Assembly (NCBI GenBank): GCA_964598395.1
Contig: CAZRBW010000006.1
Location: 20,815 to 84,814, forward strand
Source: CAXBDP01 sp964598395
Lineage (GTDB): Bacteria > Bacteroidota > Bacteroidia > Cytophagales > Cyclobacteriaceae
Direction of reading: 5' to 3'
Length of the DNA: 64,000 nucleotides
Made by a program: the position numbers and the translations under genes. Of the stretch, positions 35,564 through 44,850 are shown in pieces (the stretch's first letter is position 1; each line of letters begins with the position of its first letter). The notes beneath the pieces are model-generated. The model ran no database searches. It was not told the DNA's origin and worked only from the letters and a program-made list of their open reading frames with translations.

Positions 35564-36484
35564 ATGAATAAAGATTTGAAAATAGTTTTTTACGGCACAC
35601 CAGAATTTGCAGTTCCAAGTTTGCAAATACTAGTAGAAAATGGTTGGCAAGTAGCTGGCGTCGTTACGGCGCCAGACAAGCCTCAAGGACGCGGGAGGAA
35701 GGTCAACTACTCTCCTATCAAGGAATATGCATTGCAGGCAGGACTGCGAATTCTACAACCAACAAATCTGAAAAGTGCAGAATTCCAAAACGAATTACAA
35801 GAAATAAATCCTGATTTACAGATCATTGTAGCCTTTAGAATGCTGCCTGAAAGCGTTTGGAGTTGTCCAAAAATGGGAACATTTAACCTGCATGCCTCCT
35901 TGCTTCCGGCCTATCGCGGAGCTGCACCTATTAATTGGGCAATTATCAATGGTGAGAAACAAACTGGATTGACAACATTTTTTCTGCAACATGAAATCGA
36001 TACTGGAGAAGTAATTTATCAAGAAGTAGAACCAATCTCAGAAGATGATGATGCAGGAAGCCTTTATGAAAGATTGATGCACAAAGGAGGTACTTTGGTT
36101 CTTAAAACTGTAGAAGCAATTGCTGAAGATAGAGTTGAAAGCAAGCCGCAAGTGTATACTGAGAATTTACCAAAAGCCCCTAAAATATTCAAAGAAACGT
36201 GTGAAATTGACTGGACAAAATCGGCTGAGGAAATTTATAATTTCATTAGAGGCTTAAGCCCTTACCCAACAGCATGGACAAGAGTCAAAGATGTCGTTTA
36301 TAAAATCTATAAGGCATCATTTGAGGTAGTTAATCAACACAACCCTCCCGCATATATTGAAACAGACAACAAAAACTATATCAAAATTGCTTGTAAAGAT
36401 GGATGGGTAATTCTAGAAGAAATACAAATGGAGGGGAGGAAGAAAATGAATGTTAAAGAGTTCCTAAATGGTTATAATTTATGA
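35564..36484 (+). CDS. fmt: Methionyl-tRNA formyltransferase
   Basis: 306 residues from ATG 35564; a TTG three codons upstream lies in the promoter box. It formylates initiator Met-tRNA. The N-terminal KIVFYGTPEFAVPSL, the catalytic FNLHASLLPAYRGAAPINWAI (Asn and His) and HEIDTGEV (Asp) are intact. The C-terminal tRNA-binding barrel is complete. The stop overlaps the folA start (ATGA at 36481-36484). The product depends on 10-formyl-tetrahydrofolate, which fits co-transcription with dihydrofolate reductase. Two GCGGGAGG octamers in opposite orientation lie in it (35691, 36344). Confidence 0.97.
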   Translation: MNKDLKIVFYGTPEFAVPSLQILVENGWQVAGVVTAPDKPQGRGRKVNYSPIKEYALQAGLRILQPTNLKSAEFQNELQEINPDLQIIVAFRMLPESVWSCPKMGTFNLHASLLPAYRGAAPINWAIINGEKQTGLTTFFLQHEIDTGEVIYQEVEPISEDDDAGSLYERLMHKGGTLVLKTVEAIAEDRVESKPQVYTENLPKAPKIFKETCEIDWTKSAEEIYNFIRGLSPYPTAWTRVKDVVYKIYKASFEVVNQHNPPAYIETDNKNYIKIACKDGWVILEEIQMEGRKKMNVKEFLNGYNL

Positions 36485-36978
36485 AAAAGACGATAGTGGT
36501 TGCGTGTTCACTTAATAATGTAATTGGGAAAGACAATCAATTGATTTGGCATATGCCCGCCGATTTGAAATTTTTCAAAGCCACAACTATGGGGCACTAT
36601 TTACTTTTAGGTCGCAAAACCTTCGAATCTATGGGAGGTGCTTTACCAGGTCGCACTTCCATTGTAATCACAAGCAACAAAGACTATGTCGTTCCAGAAG
36701 GTCACTTTGTAGCCAATAGTATCGAGGAAGGAATTTCTATTGCAGCGTCACTCAATTTAGCACAATTGATGATATTAGGAGGCGCTCTAGTGTATGAACA
36801 AACCATAGATATTGCAGACGAAATAATCCTTACAGAAATAAAAGCGGAGTTCGATGGGGACGCATTCTTCCCTAAAATAGATAGTAATAAATGGGAGCTT
36901 ACTTGGCATGAACAACATGAAAAGGATCAAAAAAATGCTTATGATTACGAATTCAAAAAATATTTGAAAAAAAATTGA
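36481..36978 (+). CDS. folA: Dihydrofolate reductase
   Basis: 165 residues. It reduces dihydrofolate to tetrahydrofolate with NADPH. The family N-terminus VVACSLNNVIGKDNQLIWHMPADLKFFK, the NADPH loop LLLGRKTFESMG and LMILGGALVYEQ are all present. It is translationally coupled to fmt through ATGA and closed by a strong terminator. Confidence 0.97.
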   Translation: MKKTIVVACSLNNVIGKDNQLIWHMPADLKFFKATTMGHYLLLGRKTFESMGGALPGRTSIVITSNKDYVVPEGHFVANSIEEGISIAASLNLAQLMILGGALVYEQTIDIADEIILTEIKAEFDGDAFFPKIDSNKWELTWHEQHEKDQKNAYDYEFKKYLKKN

Positions 36979-37015
36979 AAATATTTTCTTCAGCACCGCT
37001 GCATCAACGACAATA

Positions 37016-37048
37016 AAAAGGCCTTTAGGATATCCCTAAAGGCCTTTT
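37016..37048 (+). terminator. Terminator after fmt-folA
   Basis: Arms AAAAGGCCTTTAGG and CCTAAAGGCCTTTT form a 14-bp stem with a short loop. They begin 38 bp after the folA stop. Confidence 0.92.
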
Positions 37049-37121
37049 ATATTTAATAGAGCGATTTATTGACACAAACGACAATTTTAAGGCGCGAACG
37101 ACATTTTTTTTGTCACAAACG

Positions 37122-37153
37122 TTTGCGTAATCGAAATGAACCTACTATATTTG
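37122..37153 (+). promoter_or_regulatory. Bacteroidota-type promoter of the secreted-protein gene
   Basis: TTTG (37122-37125) and TATATTTG (37146-37153) are separated by 20 bp and match the -33 TTTG and -7 TAnnTTTG consensus. The ATG follows 19 bp later. This is the best full promoter match in the window. Confidence 0.65.
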
Positions 37154-37172
37154 AATCATAAATCAGAAAGAA

Positions 37173-37790
37173 ATGAAAAACATCTTCACATCCGCTCTAG
37201 TAATCGCTTCTCTAATCACTTTCAGTGCTACAGCTCAGTTCTCAGGATTGAATGCTACAACTGCAATTACTAAAGTGAACAGCGAAACAATCGCTACTGC
37301 TTCTGGTGCTACTAGCATCACTATGGATGTTGAGATCAACGAAGAGTCTAACTGGTTTACAGCTTTCTTAAATGATTACACTGCTTTAGGCGAAGTAGAT
37401 GGAAACGCTAAAATTCAAGGTGTCGTAATCACAATGGAAAAAGCTAGCAGTTCTGACGAAGTGATTTATGACGATGTTGTTAAATTGTTCGTCCCTGCTT
37501 CTTTATCTTTTGACGGAGCGAAAAATCAAACTGCTGATAGATCTGATTTAGTATCTGCTAATAAAGCATCAATCGCTCCTTGGGCTACAGGTTCTCATAA
37601 AGTTGCCTACGGTACTGCTTATGACAACTGGGGTTTAGACAACGTTTCTCTTAATGATCTTAAGGAATTTGGTTTAGGCATTGAGTTCAAAGCAGACTCT
37701 AACTCTACAATCAATATCTCAAATATCAAAGCAACAATCTTCTTCTCGAATGGTACTTCAACCCAAGTTGCTGTGAACAGCTTCAGATAA
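37173..37790 (+). CDS. Secreted protein of unknown function, tandem copy 1
   Basis: 205 residues with a signal peptide (MKNIFTSALVIASLITFSATAQF). The mature part is predicted mostly beta. It contains IYDDVVKLFVPASLSFDGAK, VAYGTAYDNWGLDNVSLNDL and a C-terminal ISNIKATIFFSNGTSTQVAVNSFR. There is no T9SS sorting domain and no lipobox. The copy downstream of the scaffold gap shares most of these segments, so this is a tandem duplication. The strong promoter and frequent use of preferred codons (gct, tct, aac) suggest high expression. No known family was recognised; a matrix or surface-coat role is speculation. Confidence 0.8.
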   Translation: MKNIFTSALVIASLITFSATAQFSGLNATTAITKVNSETIATASGATSITMDVEINEESNWFTAFLNDYTALGEVDGNAKIQGVVITMEKASSSDEVIYDDVVKLFVPASLSFDGAKNQTADRSDLVSANKASIAPWATGSHKVAYGTAYDNWGLDNVSLNDLKEFGLGIEFKADSNSTINISNIKATIFFSNGTSTQVAVNSFR

Positions 37791-37815
37791 CATCAATTTA
37801 AAATACTTAATAACT

Positions 37816-37840
37816 AACCGACATTCGTCGGTTTTTTTTT
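37816..37840 (+). terminator. Terminator after tandem copy 1
   Basis: AACCGAC-loop-GTCGGTT with a 4-nt loop followed by at least eight T, 25 bp after the stop. Confidence 0.92.
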
Positions 37841-37916
37841 GCCCAAAAGCTACTCTTTGCTCTTAATTCGCTGTTTACAACTAGTCAGAAAGTTATTAAT
37901 CTCAAGCTCTTAATAG

Positions 37917-38016
37917 NNNNNNNNNNNNNNNNNNNNNNNNNNNNNNNNNNNNNNNNNNNNNNNNNNNNNNNNNNNNNNNNNNNNNNNNNNNNNNNNNNNN
38001 NNNNNNNNNNNNNNNN
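37917..38016. other. Scaffold gap (100 N)
   Basis: Exactly 100 N, the usual placeholder for a gap of unknown size. It removes the start of tandem copy 2. By comparison with copy 1, about 65 codons plus a promoter are missing, so the true gap is larger than 100 bp unless copy 2 is 5'-truncated. Confidence 0.95.
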
Positions 38017-38017
38017 C

Positions 38018-38434
38018 GATTACGCTGCTCTTGGAAATATGAATGCTAATTCAACTATTCAAGGTATCGTACTTACAATGGATAAAGGAAATGCTACAGA
38101 CCAATTGATTTATGATGATGTAGTAAGATTATTTATTCCTGCTTCTTTGGATTTTGATGGAGCAAGAGATCAAAAGAATGAGAAAACTGACTTAGTATCT
38201 GAAAATAGAGCTAAGATTGCTCCTTGGACTAGCGGAGAAGAGTCTGTAAATTACGGTACAGCGTATGACAATTGGGGGCTAGGTAATGTTACACTTAAAG
38301 ATCTAAATGAATATGGTTTAGCTATTGAATTTAAGGCAGATGCTGATTCTCTAATTAAAATTAAAAATATCAAAGCAACAATATTTTTTGCTAACGGAGT
38401 AGCTTCAACAGTTACTGTAAATAGTTTCAGATAA
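38018..38434 (+). CDS. Secreted protein of unknown function, tandem copy 2 (5' lost in gap)
   Basis: The frame is open from the gap edge (38018), seven codons before the first ATG at 38039. It reads DYAALGNMNANSTIQGIVLTMDKG, aligning with residues from about 69 of copy 1 (DYTALGEVDGNAKIQGVVITMEK). The remaining 138 residues match copy 1 closely, including LIYDDVVRLFIPASLDFDGA and YGTAYDNWGLGNVTLKDL. The ATG at 38039 is therefore an internal methionine, not the start. It may be the second of more copies hidden by the gap. Confidence 0.8.
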   Translation, partial: DYAALGNMNANSTIQGIVLTMDKGNATDQLIYDDVVRLFIPASLDFDGARDQKNEKTDLVSENRAKIAPWTSGEESVNYGTAYDNWGLGNVTLKDLNEYGLAIEFKADADSLIKIKNIKATIFFANGVASTVTVNSFR

Positions 38435-38457
38435 TAACAGAATGTTAAATATGAAAG

Positions 38458-38488
38458 AAGGCTGGCTAGAATAGCCAGCCTCTTTTTT
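38458..38488 (+). terminator. Terminator after tandem copy 2
   Basis: Nine-base arms GGCTGGCTA and TAGCCAGCC with a 3-nt loop and a T-rich tail, 25 bp after the stop. Confidence 0.9.
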
Positions 38489-38611
38489 GTATCTGATCTA
38501 AGAAAGGCAGTACCATTCTAATTCAGCTTAAAAAGGAAAATACTTTTCGCGTTTTTTGTTACTTGTGTTGTTTTATACGTTGTTCATGCTTATTTTTGAA
38601 TAATTATTCAA

Positions 38612-40279
38612 ATGAAGTCATTTTCACTACATATCATCAAAGGTTCTCTAATAGCAACAATAATTTTGCTATCACAGGCTCTTGCATTTGCTCAATCAAG
38701 CTCTACTGAATATCACTTCTCAGTGCAGTCAAGTTTGAGTTCTATACAAAATGATGGATTTGAAATCAGTGGTTTTAACTACCTTAGAAATAGAGGCCGC
38801 TATGTCCTTCAAACAAACAATGAAGTGACTACTAATACTCCTCATTATATCACTACACCATTTATTTACTTGACCCCAACTCAAAACGTACAATTCATTG
38901 CGATTGGCAATTTGAATAATGGTAATGTGGATGATTTTGAATTAACACTCGAAGTTTTTAACAGAAAAGGTGAATTAGTCTCAACCTATCTTTTCGATGG
39001 AAGAAATAACGCTAAAAAGGACACTGATTATATTTTTAATTTTCCAGTTGCTGAAAGAGGCTTTTACAAATTGCGTTTTTCACACGAAAGAGCTGGAATT
39101 AGAAATAATGGCAAAAAACCATCGATGGATATTTCAAAAATTGAAATCAAGGGAATACCTAGTTCATCAACTTTTACAAAAGAGCTATGGGTTGCTAAAA
39201 GTGGTTCTAACTTAAATATCAACACTGGAGATAGAACCTATCTTGTTGGAGATGAAGTAGAAGTTGATTATTTAGCGACCCTTGAAACATCAGATGATGA
39301 CCTTTATATAGAAAGGGCTATGTTTAAAGTAGAATATCCAGAAGGAATAGCCATCAAGAAAATTGATTTGTATCTAAATAATAATCTATATGCAACAACC
39401 ACTGGAGCATCTTGGATTCCTCAATTCAAAGGCGCTACAAAGAGTAAATTGAATATGGGTCTGAATACTAGGTTCAATGAATTAGAAGTTGAAAACCTCA
39501 ATCATAATGATAAAATAAGAATAGTTGTAACCGCTGACGCTAAAACACCTGGAATATACCCAACTTCAATCTCATTTGTAAAGGGCTGGGCAAAAGACAA
39601 AGCAGTAATACAATCAAACTCTTTTGGAAGCAACATAATATCATTTAGCACTCAGGAAGATGCACCCAATGTTGAAGATGGCGGTGGAAGTAGTTCAAAT
39701 TTAGAAATCATTCCATTTGGAACTCAACCAATAGAGTTGATTTACTTTAATGTCAAAAATCAAAAGGAAATCAATACAATTGAATGGGCAACTGCATTAG
39801 AATTAAACAATGATTATTTCATTATCGAAAGGTCTACAGACGGCATAAATTTTAGAGATATAGCTGAAATCGAGGGGAAAGGCACTCATTCTGGAACGAC
39901 CAAGTATTCTTATACAGACTTGAGACCACTTAGTGGTGTATCCTATTATAGGCTAACACAGACAGATTATGATGGTACTTCAAAAACCTTTGAAGCCGTA
40001 AGATCTGTCCGTGAGGATGTATTAGAAACTAAAATTAACATTTTACAAAATCCTAGCTCAAGAAATAGAATTTTGTACACAATCAATTCGGAAAGAAATA
40101 CAGAATATTCTGTTCGTTTAATTGATAATAATGGTCAGATCGTTGCTGAATCAGCAGTGAAAGTTGACTTTGAAAATGAAACCTTCTCCATAGATGGCTT
40201 AAGTCTAACTAAAGGTGTCTATTTTTTAAATGTTAATAACAACCAAGAGAAAGTTATAAAGAAAGTTTTGGTGAACTAA
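38612..40279 (+). CDS. T9SS-sorted surface protein of unknown function
   Basis: 555 residues with a signal peptide (LIATIILLSQALAFAQ). A large beta-rich region of unknown family covers about 30-350. At about 370-470 is the segment commonly found ahead of T9SS domains (NTIEWATALELNNDYFIIERS, VSYYRLTQTDYDG). The last about 80 residues (ILQNPSSRNRILYTI, GQIVAESAV, GVYFLNVNNNQEKVIKKVLV) form a type A T9SS sorting domain, so the protein should be exported across the outer membrane and attached or released. It follows the two small secreted paralogues on the same strand, but terminators separate them. Ligand or activity cannot be told. Confidence 0.85.
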   Translation: MKSFSLHIIKGSLIATIILLSQALAFAQSSSTEYHFSVQSSLSSIQNDGFEISGFNYLRNRGRYVLQTNNEVTTNTPHYITTPFIYLTPTQNVQFIAIGNLNNGNVDDFELTLEVFNRKGELVSTYLFDGRNNAKKDTDYIFNFPVAERGFYKLRFSHERAGIRNNGKKPSMDISKIEIKGIPSSSTFTKELWVAKSGSNLNINTGDRTYLVGDEVEVDYLATLETSDDDLYIERAMFKVEYPEGIAIKKIDLYLNNNLYATTTGASWIPQFKGATKSKLNMGLNTRFNELEVENLNHNDKIRIVVTADAKTPGIYPTSISFVKGWAKDKAVIQSNSFGSNIISFSTQEDAPNVEDGGGSSSNLEIIPFGTQPIELIYFNVKNQKEINTIEWATALELNNDYFIIERSTDGINFRDIAEIEGKGTHSGTTKYSYTDLRPLSGVSYYRLTQTDYDGTSKTFEAVRSVREDVLETKINILQNPSSRNRILYTINSERNTEYSVRLIDNNGQIVAESAVKVDFENETFSIDGLSLTKGVYFLNVNNNQEKVIKKVLVN

Positions 40280-40308
40280 ATTGTTTCAGGAATCGACAAT
40301 TTTACCTT

Positions 40309-40340
40309 AAGGGTTGGCTTAAGCCAACCCTTTTCTTTTT
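40309..40340 (+). terminator. Terminator after the T9SS protein gene
   Basis: A perfect 24-bp palindrome (AAGGGTTGGC, TTAA, then the complementary GCCAACCCTT) is followed by a T-rich tail. It begins 30 bp after the stop. Confidence 0.92.
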
Positions 40341-40447
40341 CCGATACTTTATCCTGCAATTGGGACACAATAATCCTTAAAGTAATCCGAGGGAGATAGA
40401 TTGCCAGCTAAACCAAATAAAATTTCCTTACCGTTAATAGAATTGAC

Positions 40448-40461
40448 CTAACACTTGTTAG
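40448..40461. promoter_or_regulatory. Inverted repeat upstream of icmF
   Basis: CTAAC-ACTT-GTTAG lies 59 bp before the icmF ATG, away from any T-run. It could be an operator for a TetR-type acyl-CoA regulator, but no such regulator gene is nearby. Confidence 0.35.
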
Positions 40462-40519
40462 ACTAAGGTAGTTTTATCGTGAAAGAATTTTTAATTTCGT
40501 CTTCAAAAAATATCCTTGT

Positions 40520-43500
40520 ATGACAACCACGACTTCAATACCATATAAACCAAAAAATCATATTCGAATCGTAACAGCTGCTTCCCTTTTTGATGGGCAC
40601 GATGCTGCCATTAATATAATGCGTAGGCTAATTCAAGGCACTGGTTGCGAAGTAATACACCTTGGCCACAATAGATCGGTGAACGAAATTGTGAATTGTG
40701 CAATCCAAGAAGATGCCCAAGCCATTGCCATAACATCCTATCAGGGCGGTCACGTAGAGTTTTTCAAATACATGCACGACCTTTTAAAGGAAAAAGGTGC
40801 TGAGCAAATTAAAATATTTGGAGGAGGTGGGGGCACTATACTACCAGAGGAGATTGACGAATTACATGCATATGGTATTACGAGGATCTATTCTCCTGAC
40901 GATGGCCGTTCATTGGGACTGCAAGGTATGATCAATGATTTGGTAGAGAAAAGTGACTTTCCACTAGGACAAAAACTTAATGGACAAGCAAAATCACTAA
41001 GCCCTACTTCTCCAAATTCCATTGCCCGAATCATCACTGGGTTCGAAAACTACCCTGATGAGCATAAAGATATTCTTACAGAAATTAGAACTGAATCTGA
41101 AACCAACAAAACACCAGTATTGGGCATTACAGGTACAGGTGGAGCGGGTAAATCAAGTTTGGTAGACGAATTAGTAAGAAGATTTTTAACTGATTTTGAA
41201 GATAAGACACTTGCAATTATTTCTGTAGATCCATCAAAAAGAAAAACTGGTGGAGCATTACTTGGCGATAGGATTCGAATGAATGCCATTGATAATGAGC
41301 GTGTGTATATGCGTTCGTTGGCTACAAGGCAGTCTAACTTAGCTCTTTCTAAATATGTGCAAGAAGCAGTAAATGTGGCCAAAGTAGCTGGTTTTGATTT
41401 AATCATCCTTGAAACTAGTGGCATTGGCCAAAGCGATACAGAAATAATTGAACATTCTGATCTCTCATTATATGTGATGACCCCTGAATATGGCGCCGCT
41501 ACACAGCTAGAGAAAATTGATATGTTGGATTTTGCAGATGTAATTGCGCTAAACAAATTTGATAAGCGTGGTGCCTTAGACGCTATACGTGATGTGAAAA
41601 AGCAATACAAGCGAAATCATCAATTATGGGATGCTAAAGACGAAGATTTACCAGTTTTTGGCACGATAGCCTCGCAGTTCAATGACCCTGGCATGAATCG
41701 ACTTTACAGGGAAATCATGAACCGCATTTCGGAAAAGACAGGCGCTAAATTGGAATCTAATTATATGATTACCAAGGAAATGTCTGAGAAAATTTACATT
41801 ATTCCTCCCGCTCGTACACGCTATTTGTCTGAAATAACAGAGACTATTCGCAATTACAATCAATGGACATTAGACCAAAAATCAATTGCTCAGAAACTTT
41901 ATGCAATAGATAAAACGATTCAAAGTTTACAAGAGCATAAAGCTGATTATTCTGAAAAATTAATTACCGACCTCAGAGATCATTTTGAAACAGTGGCGCT
42001 AGATTTAGATCCTCGCAACAAATTAATTATTGATAAATGGGCTGAGAAAGTTGCCAATTATCAAGGTGAAGAATTTGTGTATTCTGTAAGAGGAAAAGAA
42101 ATCAGAGTGCCAACATACACCAAATCCTTATCTCATTCAAAAATCTCAAAGATCAGTCTGCCAAAATATGAGGGCTGGGGAGATATATTGAGATGGTCAT
42201 TACAAGAAAATGTTCCTGGAGAATTTCCATATGCTGCTGGAGTTTATCCTATTAAACGCCAAAATGAAGATCCAACCAGAATGTTTGCTGGGGAAGGCGG
42301 GCCTGAGCGTACCAATAAGCGTTTTCATTATTTATCTCAAGGGATGCCTGCTGCACGGCTTAGTACAGCCTTCGACTCGGTAACCTTATACGGTGAGGAT
42401 CCAGATTACCGACCTGATATTTATGGCAAGATTGGCAATTCAGGCGTAAGTGTGTGCTGCCTTGACGATGCGAAAAAACTTTATTCTGGTTTTGATCTTG
42501 CGTCGCCGACCACCTCAGTCTCAATGACTATAAATGGACCTGCAGCAACAATTTGCTCATTTTTCATGAATGCGGCCATCGATCAGCAATGTGAAAAATA
42601 TATCATAGAGAATGGCCTAGAAAAGGACGTACAAGCAAAGCTTAAGAAAATATTTGAAGAAAAAGGCTATCCACAACCTACGTTTCAGTCGGATTTGCCT
42701 GAGGGAAACAATGGCCTTGGATTGATGCTACTTGGCACTACAGGAGATAAAGTATTGCCTCCGGAAGTTTACAATGAAATTAAGATGCGGACATTATCTT
42801 CTGTGCGCGGAACTGTACAAGCAGATATTCTAAAAGAAGATCAAGCACAAAATACCTGTATTTTCTCCACAGAATTTTCACTAAGATTAATGGGTGATGT
42901 ACAACAGTATTTCATCAATGAGAATGTGCGCAATTTCTATAGTGTTTCAATTTCAGGATACCATATTGCCGAAGCGGGTGCAAATCCAATTTCACAACTG
43001 GCTTTCACCTTGGCCAATGGATTTACATTTGTAGAGTATTATGTGAGCAGAGGAATGGATATCAATAAATTTGCGCCTAACCTATCCTTCTTCTTTTCAA
43101 ATGGTGTTGATCCAGAATATGCGGTAATTGGCAGGGTAGCTAGAAAAATTTGGGCGAAAGCTATGAAATTGAAGTATGGGGCAGACGAGCGCTCTCAAAT
43201 GCTCAAATACCATATTCAAACAAGCGGGAGGTCATTACACGCGCAGGAAATTGACTTTAACGACATCCGTACCACATTGCAAGCTTTATACGCGATTTAC
43301 GACAACTGTAACTCACTGCATACCAATGCATATGATGAAGCTATTACCACACCTACAGAGAATTCAGTACGCAGAGCAATGGCAATACAATTGATCATTA
43401 ATAAAGAACTTGGACTAACCACAAATGAAAATCCAATCCAAGGATCATTTATTATTGAGGAATTAACTGATTTGGTGGAAGATGCCGTAATGCTAGAATT

Positions 43501-43906
43501 TGATAGAATTACAGAGCGTGGTGGCGTACTAGGTGCAATGGAAACAATGTATCAGCGAAATAAAATTCAAGAGGAAAGTTTGTATTATGAAACATTAAAA
43601 CACACTGGAGAATTACCAATCATCGGTGTAAATACATTCCTTTCATCTAAAGGGTCACCAACGGTAAGACCTGGCGAGGTAATAAGAGCGACTAATGAAG
43701 AAAAAGAAGTTCAAATTGGCACTTTGGAGCAACTGAAGGAGAGAAACACTAAAGAAATTGAAAAGAACTTACAAAAGTTGAAAGAAGCGGCCGTTCAAAA
43801 TAAGAATACTTTTGAAGCACTGATGGAGGCTACTAAATACTGCTCCCTTGGTCAGATAACTCGAGCGCTATATGAAGTGGGTGGTCAATATAGAAGAAAT
43901 ATGTAA
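40520..43906 (+). CDS. icmF: Fused isobutyryl-CoA mutase IcmF
   Basis: 1128 residues, a single-chain adenosylcobalamin mutase with its own chaperone. Residues about 15-145 are the B12-binding domain with DGHDAA (His27 as lower cobalt ligand), LGHNRSVNEI and the FGGGGGTI loop. About 200-450 is the MeaB-like GTPase with P-loop GITGTGGAGKSSL. About 560-1128 is the (beta/alpha)8 mutase with MFAGEGGPERTNKRFHY and RLSTAFDSVTLYGEDP. PERTNKRFHY is the IcmF signature, unlike the Tyr/Arg pattern of methylmalonyl-CoA mutase. It interconverts isobutyryl-CoA and n-butyryl-CoA, linking valine and straight-chain acyl-CoA pools. It requires coenzyme B12. Confidence 0.96.
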   Translation: MTTTTSIPYKPKNHIRIVTAASLFDGHDAAINIMRRLIQGTGCEVIHLGHNRSVNEIVNCAIQEDAQAIAITSYQGGHVEFFKYMHDLLKEKGAEQIKIFGGGGGTILPEEIDELHAYGITRIYSPDDGRSLGLQGMINDLVEKSDFPLGQKLNGQAKSLSPTSPNSIARIITGFENYPDEHKDILTEIRTESETNKTPVLGITGTGGAGKSSLVDELVRRFLTDFEDKTLAIISVDPSKRKTGGALLGDRIRMNAIDNERVYMRSLATRQSNLALSKYVQEAVNVAKVAGFDLIILETSGIGQSDTEIIEHSDLSLYVMTPEYGAATQLEKIDMLDFADVIALNKFDKRGALDAIRDVKKQYKRNHQLWDAKDEDLPVFGTIASQFNDPGMNRLYREIMNRISEKTGAKLESNYMITKEMSEKIYIIPPARTRYLSEITETIRNYNQWTLDQKSIAQKLYAIDKTIQSLQEHKADYSEKLITDLRDHFETVALDLDPRNKLIIDKWAEKVANYQGEEFVYSVRGKEIRVPTYTKSLSHSKISKISLPKYEGWGDILRWSLQENVPGEFPYAAGVYPIKRQNEDPTRMFAGEGGPERTNKRFHYLSQGMPAARLSTAFDSVTLYGEDPDYRPDIYGKIGNSGVSVCCLDDAKKLYSGFDLASPTTSVSMTINGPAATICSFFMNAAIDQQCEKYIIENGLEKDVQAKLKKIFEEKGYPQPTFQSDLPEGNNGLGLMLLGTTGDKVLPPEVYNEIKMRTLSSVRGTVQADILKEDQAQNTCIFSTEFSLRLMGDVQQYFINENVRNFYSVSISGYHIAEAGANPISQLAFTLANGFTFVEYYVSRGMDINKFAPNLSFFFSNGVDPEYAVIGRVARKIWAKAMKLKYGADERSQMLKYHIQTSGRSLHAQEIDFNDIRTTLQALYAIYDNCNSLHTNAYDEAITTPTENSVRRAMAIQLIINKELGLTTNENPIQGSFIIEELTDLVEDAVMLEFDRITERGGVLGAMETMYQRNKIQEESLYYETLKHTGELPIIGVNTFLSSKGSPTVRPGEVIRATNEEKEVQIGTLEQLKERNTKEIEKNLQKLKEAAVQNKNTFEALMEATKYCSLGQITRALYEVGGQYRRNM

Positions 43907-43925
43907 TCTTGTTAAAATAACAAAT

Positions 43926-44330
43926 ATGGAAACAACAACACATTTTGTGTCAGACTATGAGTATGAGGCGATAAATGAAAGTGGCAATAAGGTACATATT
44001 GATATGTATCCTAGAGAAGAAAAGAAAAACCACTCTCCTACTGAGTTACTTTTATCTGCTTTAAGTGCATGTGCCTCGGTAGATTTAGTTCAAATGCTCA
44101 AGAAAAGAAAAAAAACAGTAAATGCCCTTGAAGTTAGGGCCGTTGGCAACAGAAGAGATGAAATTCCAAAATCCTTTACTGATATTACTCTATACTTCAA
44201 GTTGACATCGCCAGATGCAACAATTGAAGAATTTGAAAAACTTGCCCACCTTGCAGCTACAAAATATTGCTCGGTAGCAGGGACATTGAATTGTGATATT
44301 AAACATAAATACGAGGTAATAAGACCTTGA
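43926..44330 (+). CDS. OsmC-family peroxidase-like protein
   Basis: 134 residues from ATG 43926, which begins 20 bp after the icmF stop; the longer frame overlapping icmF is rejected. The OsmC fold is shown by PTELLLSALSACASVDLVQMLKKR, with the peroxidatic Cys in SACASV. The second Cys is in TKYCSVAGTLN. These proteins reduce organic hydroperoxides. The short spacing suggests co-transcription with icmF. A terminator follows. Confidence 0.9.
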   Translation: METTTHFVSDYEYEAINESGNKVHIDMYPREEKKNHSPTELLLSALSACASVDLVQMLKKRKKTVNALEVRAVGNRRDEIPKSFTDITLYFKLTSPDATIEEFEKLAHLAATKYCSVAGTLNCDIKHKYEVIRP

Positions 44331-44346
44331 TTTATAAGTAAAAATG

Positions 44347-44377
44347 AAATGCCAAGCTGTCTTCAGCTTGGCATTTT
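44347..44377 (+). terminator. Terminator after icmF-osmC
   Basis: Arms AAATGCCAAGCTG and CAGCTTGGCATTT form a 13-bp stem with a 4-nt loop and a T-rich tail, 17 bp after the stop. Confidence 0.92.
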
Positions 44378-44455
44378 ATCTTAAATAAATAATCAATTAT
44401 TATAGCCACCATTTTCTTCTAATAGGAGAATTACATTCAACGTAAATACTTAATT

Positions 44456-44692
44456 ATGAGAATTGTAAAAGAACTATCAAAATCAGACATACGAATCACA
44501 ATTTTTGATTGGAATGAGAAATACATAATTAAATATGAGATTGGGCCATTAGAACAGACATACAAAATTTCGAAATGGGATGTTGATTCTGAGCAAGAAT
44601 TGATGATTAAAATATTGTCTGATGAGTTATTTAATGAAATAAAATTACGATTTGATGAGATGGGTAATACCCTGAGAAAAATATTCACTTAA
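44456..44692 (+). CDS. Small conserved protein, function unknown
   Basis: 78 residues. It reads MRIVKELSKSDIRITIFDWNEKYIIKYEIG, then LEQTYKISKWDV, and has a helical C-terminus (LFNEIKLRFDEMGNTLRKIF). I recall similar short proteins with FxWNxKYxIK across Bacteroidota, so it is judged a real gene, but no function is known. No signal peptide or membrane helix. It stands alone between two terminated units. Confidence 0.7.
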   Translation: MRIVKELSKSDIRITIFDWNEKYIIKYEIGPLEQTYKISKWDVDSEQELMIKILSDELFNEIKLRFDEMGNTLRKIFT

Positions 44693-44850
44693 TATTCAGA
44701 ATTCATCCAAAATATTAATGCTAATTCAAATATTATTTGTTGTAGAAGAATTTTAAAAAGTATTTTATAACTTTTTTATTGTTATTGGTTAGCTTTTACG
44801 ACATTTGCTATTAATAGTAACAATGGAGTTTACTTTCACTTAATTTTTTG

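Noticed and set aside
38039..38434. ATG at 38039 as the start of the second tandem secreted protein
   Set aside because: The frame continues upstream to the gap edge and aligns with the interior of copy 1, so this is an internal methionine.
41050..41610. 186-residue minus-strand ORF inside icmF
   Set aside because: It lies opposite the GTPase domain of icmF; no recognisable motif or independent start context.
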